A DNA stretch of 64,000 nucleotides, taken from the NCBI GenBank assembly GCA_017303555.1, contig JAFLCN010000003.1:1-64000 (forward strand), in the 5' to 3' direction. Under the pieces are notes generated by a model, which worked only from the letters and a program-made list of their open reading frames with translations, was not told the origin of the DNA and searched no databases. The translations under genes were made by a program, and so were the position numbers. The DNA is from Planctomycetota bacterium. GTDB taxonomy: Bacteria; Planctomycetota; Phycisphaerae; Phycisphaerales; UBA1924. This document shows, in pieces, positions 1 through 7,611 of the stretch. Position 1 is the stretch's first letter; each line of letters begins with the position of its first letter.

Positions 1-28
1 ATTGCCAGAAAAAGGACGGAAAGAAGCA

Positions 29-60
29 GAAAGAGGAACGGCTAGCGCCGTTCCTCTTTC
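29..60. terminator. Perfect hairpin, probable intrinsic terminator of an upstream gene
   Basis: A 14-bp perfect stem (29-42 with 47-60) closes on the tetraloop TAGC. The left arm is purine rich and the right arm ends in CTCTTTC, with A-rich sequence on the left, so it could terminate in either direction. It lies about 110 bp upstream of the first gene and probably belongs to a gene that ended before the window. Only the pairing is seen; terminator function is inferred. Confidence 0.6.
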
Positions 61-167
61 TATCCGAAACCAAACCAAGCGGCAAATACCGTGGCCAAAC
101 CCCGGCAAGATAGCTTGGCAAATGACACCCCACTGACAGTAGTTCTGAATACAGTCATTATGACTAT

Positions 168-2102
168 ATGTCTGATCAAACCGCGACGAATGCCGAAATA
201 ACACCAGAGACTGCTCAGAAGTCTTCTCTTGGTGGCGTCCTTAGCAATTTGAACCCTATCGACTTGGCAGACGGTTTTTATAAGGGCGCGCTCAAAAGAC
301 CTGTTGATAGTGTCAGACAAATTCTTGGCGCAGAAATTGACATTGAGGCAAGCAAAAGCCCAGAAACCTTGAGCGGGAAAGCCGGCTATATGGTCGGACA
401 AATCGCCGACTTTGCACTCTTGGCGGTAGCCAGCAAAGGAGCCCTCAAACCGCTCATGGGCAAAGCCCTGGAAAAGTCGAGCGGCGCTGCCGCCACTATG
501 TTTACCGCCGGAGCTGTGGATAGCGGTCTTCTTACCCCGACAAAAGACAGTCAGTCAATGTGGCGCGATCGCCTTGACAGTGCCGTCATCAACGGCTCCA
601 CCTTTGCCATCATGGGCGGTACCAATAAAGCCCTAGAAGCAAAGAAGTTCTTCAGCTCTAGCCTGCTAGACCAAAGCCTTAAGGCCGGCGCCTCTGGAGC
701 GCTCTCGGGGGCAGCCAATTCCTATACCCAGTCCTTTCTCAAAGAAGGCAGATTGGCAAACAGCAGCGAAGTTCTCAGTAACTCGGCTCATTATGCCCTC
801 TTTGGCGCCGGATTGCATGCCACCTTTGCCGGCGCCGGTAAACTTGCCCAACAGCCGCAATTGAGAGACGCCTATTACACAGGGAAATGGCGCCTGAGGG
901 AAGCCATAGAAGAAACCCAAAACCTTTCATGGGCCGCTCTAAACAAGGTAGGCATGCGACACCCAATTAATAGCCTAGGTAATTTAGTCTATGGCAAGCC
1001 GGAAGTGGCAGTACCACCCAAGGTATCAATCACAGCAGAAAACAATCCAATAACCCGCTTTGAGAGAGAATTACCGAAGTACTTCAAAGAAGTATCGGAG
1101 GGTGAAAAACGCTACCAGAATGCCACCAGAGGCACCGATGAGCGCCACCAAGCCTGGACCGACATGGGAGAGACTCAAGCTCAGTTTCTTGAAAAACTTA
1201 TGGGAGTCTGGTTTGGCAAGCCGGCCACAAGAACCAGCCCGGCCCAGCCTGGGCTCATTTCTTACACCGATGCCGAGCTAACAGCCGGTGGGCATTCTTT
1301 GCAAAGAGTAGCGGCAATTAGAGAAGCACTCTCTCAGCCAATGAATAGACAAGGGTTTACCCAACTAAGTCCCTTTGAAGAGTCAATGGTCAAACTGGCC
1401 AAATACGGAGACGAACTTGATCATCATGCTTTAGAGATGGCCAGAGGTCTGGGCAAAGCTAGAGAGAGATTCTTTCAATACGATGAAGGCGAACTAGGTA
1501 AAAACCTCGGACTAAATAGCGTGCACCACCACGTGGCCCGCAGCAGCTTGACGGCCCCAGACTGGATGCCTTACGAGGCGACTGCAACACTAGCTAATCT
1601 TTTCCATACAACAACTTCAAAAGCCTTGCCGGGTATTCTCAGCGAAAGAGCCCTGCTGCCCGCCACCGAACTGCGTAGACGCGGCATTGGCCAAGTTGCA
1701 GGTGAAAGCTCCACCGAAGCGATGGGCAGAAGGGTGATCTCAATGACCCGCAGTTTCCCTGAGTCTTTCTGTTATCACCGCCATAGTGTCGAGCAACTGA
1801 CCAATTTTCCTGTGGTCTTTGGCATTGCTAAAGACGTTACAGCCAGAGCTTCTCGAGTATTTGCCGAACCAGGTGAACTCGCCATCGCCAAACTAAATAT
1901 CGGCAAGAGCATTTCCCAAAGACTAGGACTTTCAAAGCCTGATATCACGCATGTTTATGTCCCTGACTCGCAAGCAGATCTAATTGCCCAGACTCTCAAC
2001 AACTATCGGGTCAGAGGCGTGAATGTAGTTGGTTTCAATCAAATGGGCAAACCAAAGTGGAACGAAGAAAACATCGAAGAATTGATCAAACGCGGCTATT
2101 GA
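168..2102 (+). CDS. Large hypothetical protein with possible C-terminal ART/DarT-like domain
   Basis: The protein has 644 residues and I do not recognise it as a named family. There is no signal peptide. Residues ~60-235 alternate hydrophobic, Gly/Ala-rich stretches (FALLAVASKGAL, GAGLHATFAGAGK) with polar linkers, and ~300-460 is charged and helical. Residues ~479-620 begin FHTTTSKALPGILSE, continue with ALLPATELRRRG, then GES and VISMTRSF. That pattern (H-x-T, a Leu-x-x-Ile-Leu helix, then a V-S-M/L strand) is reminiscent of ADP-ribosyltransferase-fold proteins such as DarT or RNA 2'-phosphotransferase. The toxin or effector reading is inference only. Base composition is lower in G+C than the block after 3.9 kb. 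The style recalls large Obscuribacterales (Melainabacteria) proteins, a weak impression. ATG 168 has no clear ribosome binding site. No immunity-like gene follows; an IS110 element does. Confidence 0.7.
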   Translation: MSDQTATNAEITPETAQKSSLGGVLSNLNPIDLADGFYKGALKRPVDSVRQILGAEIDIEASKSPETLSGKAGYMVGQIADFALLAVASKGALKPLMGKALEKSSGAAATMFTAGAVDSGLLTPTKDSQSMWRDRLDSAVINGSTFAIMGGTNKALEAKKFFSSSLLDQSLKAGASGALSGAANSYTQSFLKEGRLANSSEVLSNSAHYALFGAGLHATFAGAGKLAQQPQLRDAYYTGKWRLREAIEETQNLSWAALNKVGMRHPINSLGNLVYGKPEVAVPPKVSITAENNPITRFERELPKYFKEVSEGEKRYQNATRGTDERHQAWTDMGETQAQFLEKLMGVWFGKPATRTSPAQPGLISYTDAELTAGGHSLQRVAAIREALSQPMNRQGFTQLSPFEESMVKLAKYGDELDHHALEMARGLGKARERFFQYDEGELGKNLGLNSVHHHVARSSLTAPDWMPYEATATLANLFHTTTSKALPGILSERALLPATELRRRGIGQVAGESSTEAMGRRVISMTRSFPESFCYHRHSVEQLTNFPVVFGIAKDVTARASRVFAEPGELAIAKLNIGKSISQRLGLSKPDITHVYVPDSQADLIAQTLNNYRVRGVNVVGFNQMGKPKWNEENIEELIKRGY

Positions 2103-2180
2103 AGATACTTTCACCAGTCAAGCCCTGCACAAGTTCGTTTGCTTAAAGAATCAAAAGGGACAAAAGAATCAAAAAGAATG

Positions 2181-2349
2181 TATGCAGGGCGGCGGCCAAG
2201 AGGTTGGATTAATTCCACCCTGTCGCCGCCAGCCGGCTTAAGATTGTCGCAAGTTCAGAGGACTTGGGCTGTGCGGCTCCACGGCGGTTTACATAGCTGC
2301 ACGAAACTGGGCAAAGGATTGTTGAAAGGCAACCAATGCTCAGTTTCGG
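2181..2349 (+). ncRNA. Candidate IS110 bridge RNA upstream of the transposase
   Basis: Three hairpins are packed between the left flank and the transposase. Hairpin 1: 7-bp stem 2188-2194/2224-2230 with an inner stem (2202-2208/2214-2219, one bulged T) separated by an asymmetric internal loop. Hairpin 2: CAAGT/ACTTG at 2250-2254/2262-2266. Hairpin 3: 8-bp stem 2302-2309/2341-2348 with an inner stem 2318-2324/2330-2337 carrying one bulge. Hairpin 3 ends at the ribosome binding site GGAGG (2348-2352). Known IS110 elements (for example IS621) encode a ~180-nt bridge RNA here, with internal loops that pair with target and donor DNA. Structure is seen; function is inferred from position, length and loop layout. 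Confidence 0.55.
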
Positions 2350-2361
2350 AGGAATATTCCC

Positions 2362-3402
2362 ATGCCTAGAAATACCACAAAAGCACAAGAAGTAGCACCT
2401 AAATATGCCGGTATCGACTATCACAAAAAGTTCTTCGTAGTAACCCTGGGAGACGCAGCAGGGAACATGCTCTGCCAGGAGAAACTAAGTAGTGACCAAG
2501 AGTCTGTCCAGAGATTCTTCAGGAACCGCGGCAAGCTCGTCTGCGCGATTGAAAATTGTCGCGGTAACGAATGGTTCATTGAGTCGCTAAAAGCTTGTGG
2601 TTGCGAGGTGAGAGTGGCAAACACTTACGCGGTCCGGCTGATCGCAGAATCCAGGTGCAAGAACGACAAGATCGACAGTCGAATCTTGATGGAGCTTGTT
2701 TCTCGCAACTATCTACCGGTGTGCTACCAGCCCACAGAAGAAGAACGGCTACTGCGTGAGCGCCTGCGGTTTCGAACCAAGCTAATGCGCTCCAGGACTC
2801 AGTACAAGAACGTGGCACATGCTTTGATGGACAAGGAGAACAAGGGGCGAGCGATTTCAACCAAGAAAGGTCGAAAAGTTGCATACAAGCAAGGAGGTCT
2901 GCATCCCGAGCGGCAAGAGCGGCTGCAGGAGTCCTTAGAAATAATCGACTACCTGGATCGACTGGTAGACGACCAAGACAAGGACTTAATTGCGATAGCC
3001 GAGCACAGCGAAGCAGCGCAGAGGCTGAAGACCATTCCAGGAGTTGGCACACTGTCTGCTCTCCTTTTGGTGGCGGAACTTGGCGATATCAGCCGATTCA
3101 GGCGGGCAAAAAATGTTGGCAGCTATTTAGGCTTGGTACCTCGGCTCTACGCAAGTTCCGATGTCAGCCGTATGGGGCGGATTACCAAACAAGGCTCTGG
3201 TTTGGTGCGCCGAATCTTAGTGCAAGACGCCTGGATGGCAATCAGCAGGTCGTCGGCGTTTCGAAATAGATACAACAATATCTTGAAGAGGAGAGGGAAG
3301 AGAGTGGCTATTGTAGCCATTGCACGCATGATTGCGGAAGTAGCTTACCGCATTCTGCGTGACCAAACAGAGTTCAGAGAAGAGCTATTGACGCTGGGTT
3401 AG
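2362..3402 (+). CDS. IS110-family transposase (DEDD + Ser recombinase)
   Basis: The 346-residue protein catalyses RNA-guided or site-specific DNA recombination of its element. The N-terminal DEDD_Tnp_IS110 domain is intact: D19 in GIDYH, E64 in CAIENC, and D102/D105 in NDKIDS form a plausible RuvC-like acidic set. The C-terminal Transposase_20 half starts near residue 213 with LKTIPGVGTLSALLL and contains GSYLGLVPR and ITKQGSGLVRRIL. The gene starts at ATG 2362, nine bases after GGAGG, directly behind the structured non-coding segment. Length is normal for the family and no frameshift is visible, so it may be active. Composition matches the left segment, not the planctomycete block. Confidence 0.93.
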   Translation: MPRNTTKAQEVAPKYAGIDYHKKFFVVTLGDAAGNMLCQEKLSSDQESVQRFFRNRGKLVCAIENCRGNEWFIESLKACGCEVRVANTYAVRLIAESRCKNDKIDSRILMELVSRNYLPVCYQPTEEERLLRERLRFRTKLMRSRTQYKNVAHALMDKENKGRAISTKKGRKVAYKQGGLHPERQERLQESLEIIDYLDRLVDDQDKDLIAIAEHSEAAQRLKTIPGVGTLSALLLVAELGDISRFRRAKNVGSYLGLVPRLYASSDVSRMGRITKQGSGLVRRILVQDAWMAISRSSAFRNRYNNILKRRGKRVAIVAIARMIAEVAYRILRDQTEFREELLTLG

Positions 3403-3982
3403 GTAGCCTTTTGTGCTGGTTCCTGCGCTTGCGCAGAGGCCGTTAAAAAGAATCAGCCAACCCAGCACGGATACATTTCGCTGTACCAGCCAGTCTGAGT
3501 ACGTATGGAAGTTTGTGCAGTCTTTAATGACATGCAGTCGCTGCGAAATACGTCCAAGATCACGAAAAGTGCCGGAGGAAGACGAAAGTCTTCTTCTTTG
3601 GCATGCCCAAGATCTGAAAAAGTGCTAGAAAACACGCTGCAATTGGAGCATTGACTTTTGGCCGCCCTCATGGAAGCGCCAAAAAGCTGAAAAATCGGCT
3701 GGATTTGGGCTGTTCCTTAATCAATGACTCCCCTGGCCGAATACTTACGGTCAAAAAAATCATGAGATTTTGACTGTTCATTGACAGTCATCCGCCCCAG
3801 CAGAAAAAAGAAAATCTGTTCAGTCGTGTGTTTAGAAGTGCCGAAGCGAAGAAGAGAAGAAGAGAGATGCGGAGCAGAAAGGCGGAGCCCTTCCGCCAAC
3901 CTCTCCCCTCAGGAGAGGGGCTTCGGAGTTGCGCGAAGTGGACTGGCTGATAGCTGAGAGCTGACAGCTGATCGCTGCCCCC
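3403..3982. other. Non-coding region containing a composition break
   Basis: No credible gene is seen. It holds a CTGCGC/GCGCAG hairpin (3423-3436), a GAAGAC-GAAA-GTCTTC hairpin (3578-3593), A/T-rich inverted repeats around 3751-3773 and 3773-3790, and a CCTCTCC/GGAGAGG hairpin (3900-3918). Up to about 3,840 the sequence is moderately A+T rich. From about 3,900 it acquires the G+C-rich character of the rest of the window. The change falls in the middle of what should be a longer phage gene cluster. Confidence 0.6.
3578..3593 (+). terminator. Possible terminator of the transposase transcript
   Basis: A 6-bp perfect stem with a GAAA tetraloop is followed by the pyrimidine-rich run TTCTTTGG. 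It lies 175 bp after the transposase stop. Stability is modest and the T-tract is interrupted. Confidence 0.35.
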
Positions 3983-5146
3983 TTACGTCAGTCCACGCAC
4001 CAGTCCGTGCGCGTTCTCGTTTTTGAACTCGAGCGTGTACTCGCCCACAACCTGGCCGGCGCTGGCGTCGCCGGTTTGGGCCAGGGGCTTGAAGCCGAAC
4101 GAGCGGCCCTGCAAGGGCAGCACGCTGATGCGCGAGGAATCGAGCAGCAGGATCGTGTCGCTCGGCACCCAGCGGCTGAGGATCACGCGGCAGACGCCGA
4201 AGTCGCTCTCGTACGTGCTGATCATGTCGCGGAACGATTTGTCCTCCGGCGTGTAGGCGCGGCTGCCGGTCGCGAAGCCGTTGATGCGGCGCTTGAGTGC
4301 GCCGGAGCAAACGATCGTGTCGATCTTGCCCTGGCTTTGCTCCCAGATGAGGCGGAGCGCCGCGTTGAGGACGGGCTCGTTGAGATCGGTGCCTGCTCCG
4401 CCTCCGGCGGGGATGCCCCCGGTGTTGGGGACGTACTGGTTGGTCGAGATGCCGCGGACGATGCCGTTCATCGAGCGCCGAACGGTGGATGTGCCCTGCG
4501 GGTTGCTCGAGGGCGCAACGCCGTTGATGACGCAGTTCTCGAGGTCGCGGAGCAGTTCGCGGAGGCGTTCCTGTTTCTGATACTCGAGTTCGTCATCGAT
4601 CCCGTGCTGACGCGCGGCGCGCATCGATCCGGAGACTTCGACGGTCGCCGTGAAGATCTGCGTGTAGTTGGCCTTGCGGGCGCGGAGCGTGAAGCGGGCG
4701 TTTGATGCGTCGGCGCCCTCGAGCGCGGCATTGCCCAGGATAAAGAGGCGTTTGCCGTTGGCGAGCGTGGCCTTGGTGGTCGAGCCGTATCCACGGACCA
4801 CGGTGAGCACGTTGCCTGCAACGGCGCTGACAAACATCACCTCACTGCTCGCATCGGGTCGGACGAGATCGCCGACCTGGAAGCGCGAGCCGTTCTGGAC
4901 GGTCAGGCTCGTCGCGTTCTGTGCATCGGGGGAATAGGTGGTTTGATTGAGGGAATCGGTGTTGGGCAGGAGCGTGTCCTCGATCCACTCGTGGATGGTG
5001 CTGAACGCGGGGCGCTTGGCATCGCCGAGGTAGTCGAGGAGCGGGGTTTCGTACGGAGAGACGATGCCGACGAGGTCGGAGACGTCTTCCATGATCTCGG
5101 GGAGATCGGAGCCGGCGGCGAAGGTGGACTTTCCGGAATAGGACAT
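3983..5146 (-). CDS. Phage major capsid protein, DUF5309/SU10-type
   Basis: The 387-residue product resembles DUF5309 major capsid proteins of the HK97 fold. The N-terminus has the pattern IMEDVSDLVGIVSPYETPLLDYLG. The middle carries SGSMRAARQHGIDDELEYQ and LRELLRDLENCVINGVA, typical of the spine helix. The C-terminus ends EYTLEFKNENAHG. ATG 5146 is chosen because AGGAG lies seven bases upstream; longer frames to 5365 run through repeat DNA. It lies downstream of a scaffold-like gene and a portal gene, the normal head-module order. The next expected genes (head-tail connectors, tail) are missing because the sequence changes character just beyond the stop. It could be a prophage remnant or a domesticated capsid cluster. 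Confidence 0.8.
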   Translation of the reverse strand: MSYSGKSTFAAGSDLPEIMEDVSDLVGIVSPYETPLLDYLGDAKRPAFSTIHEWIEDTLLPNTDSLNQTTYSPDAQNATSLTVQNGSRFQVGDLVRPDASSEVMFVSAVAGNVLTVVRGYGSTTKATLANGKRLFILGNAALEGADASNARFTLRARKANYTQIFTATVEVSGSMRAARQHGIDDELEYQKQERLRELLRDLENCVINGVAPSSNPQGTSTVRRSMNGIVRGISTNQYVPNTGGIPAGGGAGTDLNEPVLNAALRLIWEQSQGKIDTIVCSGALKRRINGFATGSRAYTPEDKSFRDMISTYESDFGVCRVILSRWVPSDTILLLDSSRISVLPLQGRSFGFKPLAQTGDASAGQVVGEYTLEFKNENAHGLVRGLT

Positions 5147-5160
5147 GGGGAGCTCCTGAA

Positions 5161-5217
5161 GAGATGTGGGATGGGGGATGTGAAAACGCCAGAGCGGCAG
5201 ATTTGCAGAACAGCAGA
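5161..5217. repeat. Dispersed intergenic repeats in the capsid gene leader
   Basis: A GATGTGGGATGGGGGATG unit (5163-5180) belongs to the GGGATG family also found near 5.9, 49.7 and 54.4 kb. A 27-base segment at 5191-5217 recurs in inverse orientation at 43543-43569 with one mismatch, there just upstream of a lipoprotein gene. Confidence 0.75.
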
Positions 5218-5378
5218 AAAGAGAGAGACGGAGAGAACGCGGAGGTGCGGAGACTGCGGAGTCGCGCGGAGAAGAAGGAAAGAGAGAAGCGTGATCGGAG
5301 TTGCGCGAGGTTGGCGAACGGCGATTGGCGAGCAACTTCCGCCGACCCCCAACCCTCGCTCCCATCGGGGAGGGGGCT

Positions 5379-5900
5379 TCAGACTGCGCGACGGGCGCGG
5401 AGGTAGGTGAGGAGCGAGCGGCGGTCGCCGCTGGTGCGGGCTTGGGATGCGAGGTCGGAGAGGGAGTCGGTTGGCGATGTGGTGATTGCGGGACTCATGG
5501 CGGAGGGGGCTGGGCGCGGTGGGAGTGCGGATTCGAAGAGGAAGGGTTTTTGGGTGCGGAGGGTTTGGATGAGTGCGTTGATGTCGGGTGGTGCGCCGGT
5601 TTGGTCGGCTGGCGGCTGTGAGGCGAGCATGCTGGTGAGAAGCAGCGAGGCGACGTCGGGGTCGATCGCGCCGGCGTTTGCCAGTGCGCGGTCGAGTTCG
5701 CGCGCGTGCTTCTCGTGTGCAAGGGCGGATTGAGCCTGATCGAGCTGCGTGCGGAGCGCCTGCGAATCGGTCTCGAGCTGCGCGAGTTTGGATTCGGCTT
5801 CGAGAGCGCGGGCGCGCCAGTCGGTTTCTTCCGAGACGGGCGGGCGGGTGAGTTCGGGCGGAGTGCCGCCGTCTTCGATTGGGGGGCGTTCGTCGGGCAT
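5379..5900 (-). CDS. Phage scaffolding-like / minor head protein
   Basis: The protein has 173 residues. After a Pro-rich acidic N-terminus (MPDERPPIEDGG) there is a coiled coil at ~28-75 (RALEAESKLAQLETDSQALR then LDQAQSALAHEKHARELDRA). A helical segment follows (IDPDVASLLLTSML), then a Ser/Pro-rich tail and the basic end SLLTYLRARRAV. Coiled coil, acidity and position between portal and capsid genes are typical of scaffold proteins; no specific family is recognised. ATG 5900 has AGGA nine bases upstream. The gene is separated from the capsid gene by ~230 bp of repeat-bearing DNA and from the portal gene by an inverted-repeat element. Confidence 0.55.
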   Translation of the reverse strand: MPDERPPIEDGGTPPELTRPPVSEETDWRARALEAESKLAQLETDSQALRTQLDQAQSALAHEKHARELDRALANAGAIDPDVASLLLTSMLASQPPADQTGAPPDINALIQTLRTQKPFLFESALPPRPAPSAMSPAITTSPTDSLSDLASQARTSGDRRSLLTYLRARRAV

Positions 5901-5917
5901 GGAAGTCCTTTCTGAAT

Positions 5918-6036
5918 GTGGGATGTGGGATGTGGGATGGCGGATGTGGGGGCGGGAAGACAGCGGAAGAGCGAGACGTGGAGCGGAGCGTTCTTTGTGT
6001 TGAACATCCGACATCCGCCATCCCACATCCGACATT
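5918..6036. repeat. Inverted-repeat element built of GGGATGT units
   Basis: The left arm (about 5918-5950) contains four tandem variants of GTGGGATG/GCGGATG. The right arm (about 6003-6036) is their reverse complement (CATCCGACATCCGCCATCCC). About 50 bases of centre lie between them. It fills the gap between the scaffold-like and portal genes. The same unit occurs near 5,165, 49,675 and 54,440, so this is a dispersed palindromic family. Confidence 0.75.
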
Positions 6037-6039
6037 GCC

Positions 6040-7554
6040 TCAAACCGCCCCGTCATCCGTCGGCGTGTAGCCGAGTTCGTTGAGGAGCTGGTCTTTCGCG
6101 ACGCCGATACGGAGCTTTGTTTCCGCAACCTGGACCTGCTCGCGCTCATCGATGGGGAGCGGGTCGGGCCAGTCGATGCGGATGCCGCGGTCGATCTCGT
6201 CGGTTTTGAGGATTCCCAGGTCATCGAGCGCGGCGAGGATGAGGCGCGATGCCTCGGCCAGGCCCCGGCCGTAGGTGACCTGTTTGCGCGCCGTGCGGCT
6301 GAGCAGGCCCATCAGCGTCACCTTCAGGGCCATCGCGCTCGAGAGGTTGCCGACTTTGCCTTGCACGACGCCGGTCGCGAGGGGCGGGACGCCGCTGAGC
6401 TTGTCGAGCGCATTGCGGATGGCCTCGAAATGCGCATCTTCGGAGGGGGCTTCGGCGTCGCCCCCGAATGTCTGGATCGAGGCCTGCGTGTCGTCGGTCG
6501 CGAGCATGACGCCGGGGCCGATGGCGAGCGTGTCGGGCGCGCCGAGGCCTTTGCAGAGGTACATCTTGAAGCTCTGCATTGAGAGGCGGTACGCGCGATC
6601 GCTGAGGCGGGTGTTGAGTTCATCCTGGAGCGGGATGAGCGGCTCGACCTCGCTGATTCCCGCGTAATGAAGCGGCTGGCTCACGTTCTGGATGTGGACG
6701 ACGGGCATGCGACCCTGCGTCCACGGCGTTTCGTGCGACGCCGCGATGCGTTCGTTCTCGTAGATATGGTGGAAATCGGGAGAGATGAACTCGGTGTGGG
6801 TCGAACGCTTGCGCCGGCTGGTGGCGGAGCCGATGAGCGAACCGATGAATCCGGAAGCGGTCCGCGGGCGTTCGAGCTCCAGATCCTCGCGTTCGAAGCG
6901 GATGATGTACGAAAGAATGCGCCGGAAATCGGAAGGATCGAGAATCGGAATCCCCCGGCGCGGATCGACGACCTCGATCCGCACCGGAGCCGCGGCACGG
7001 AGGGCGTCGAGCGGCTGCGTGCCGCGTGCGCGCCGGCGGAAGTCGGCGCCGGATTCGGTGACGCGGACGAGCAGGTCCACGTGGCCAAAGACGTGCGCGA
7101 GGAGAGCGAGATCGGTGAAGAGCGAGATGCCGCCGCTGGATTCCCAGATCGCATCGAGGGCGGAGTTCACGGCGTTGCGCGTCGCCTCGGTGCGGGCGGT
7201 GCTGACAAAGCGGATGGGCTTGGCGAAGAGAAAATCGACCATGGCGTGGATGCGCCAGGCGATGTCGTTCTCGATGACGAGTTCGCGGGGCGCGCGGAGG
7301 CGATCGTCGGTTGCGGCGCTCCCGGGGCGGGTGAGCCGGGCGGGCAGACCGATCTCCTGTGGCTGCGCGTACCAGCGCGCGGTCTGGTTGGCGTGCGCAG
7401 CCCCCGCACGGGCGACCGGCTCCAGGGCATTCCTGTAGTACGTCCAGAGCTTGTCGAGACGCGTTGTGGTGCGCGTCTCGTGCTCTCGCAGCGCGAGAGC
7501 GAGTGATGCCTCGTTGAGGCCGACGTCGGAAAATGCCTGGAGCCGGTACGCCAT
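6040..7554 (-). CDS. Phage portal protein (SPP1 gp6-like)
   Basis: The 504-residue product is a portal protein, the dodecameric ring through which DNA enters the capsid. Features include an early helical region (LDKLWTYYRNALEPVARAG), IENDIAWRIHAMVDFLFAKPIRF, the wing region IEVVDPRRGIPILDPSD, and the diagnostic GISEVEPLIPLQDELNTRLSDRA followed by SGVPPLATG and a helical C-terminus. ATG 7554 (MAYRLQ) is preferred; an in-frame ATG at 7638 adds 28 unlikely residues that overlap a conserved leader. No terminase large subunit or protease gene is nearby, so the module is incomplete on both sides. The gene is preceded by the ~200-base leader described at 7612-7810. Confidence 0.8.
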   Translation of the reverse strand: MAYRLQAFSDVGLNEASLALALREHETRTTTRLDKLWTYYRNALEPVARAGAAHANQTARWYAQPQEIGLPARLTRPGSAATDDRLRAPRELVIENDIAWRIHAMVDFLFAKPIRFVSTARTEATRNAVNSALDAIWESSGGISLFTDLALLAHVFGHVDLLVRVTESGADFRRRARGTQPLDALRAAAPVRIEVVDPRRGIPILDPSDFRRILSYIIRFEREDLELERPRTASGFIGSLIGSATSRRKRSTHTEFISPDFHHIYENERIAASHETPWTQGRMPVVHIQNVSQPLHYAGISEVEPLIPLQDELNTRLSDRAYRLSMQSFKMYLCKGLGAPDTLAIGPGVMLATDDTQASIQTFGGDAEAPSEDAHFEAIRNALDKLSGVPPLATGVVQGKVGNLSSAMALKVTLMGLLSRTARKQVTYGRGLAEASRLILAALDDLGILKTDEIDRGIRIDWPDPLPIDEREQVQVAETKLRIGVAKDQLLNELGYTPTDDGAV

Positions 7555-7611
7555 GTCGGGTCCGCCTTTGTGCCCAGCGAGTGGGCTTGCCGCCGTGCGG
7601 GCGGCTTTCGC

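Larger units (their letters stand above)
2103..3640 (+). mobile_element. IS110-family insertion sequence, exact ends not determined
   Basis: One transposase gene is preceded by ~260 bp of structured non-coding DNA and followed by ~200 bp before the composition drifts. IS110-family elements have no terminal inverted repeats and usually no target duplications, so the ends cannot be fixed from one copy. An inverted repeat GCCCTGCA (2122-2129) / TGCAGGGC (2183-2190) and a direct repeat AAAGAATCAAAA (2144-2155, 2164-2175) lie near the probable left end. The long 5' non-coding segment fits the IS110 subgroup rather than IS1111, in which the RNA lies downstream. Limits given are outer bounds. Confidence 0.5.

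Noticed and set aside
2576..3052. Minus-strand frame within the transposase
   Set aside because: Antisense shadow of an intact IS110 transposase.
3717..3899. 60-codon minus-strand frame in the boundary region
   Set aside because: Low-complexity reading with no ribosome binding site, and it spans the composition break.
4007..4705. Plus-strand frame opposite the capsid gene
   Set aside because: Ala/Glu/Val-rich antisense reading; the capsid protein is recognisable on the minus strand.
5164..5406. Small frames rich in HPTSHIPH-like or Arg/Glu text
   Set aside because: They are translations of the GGGATGTGGGATG repeat family, not proteins.
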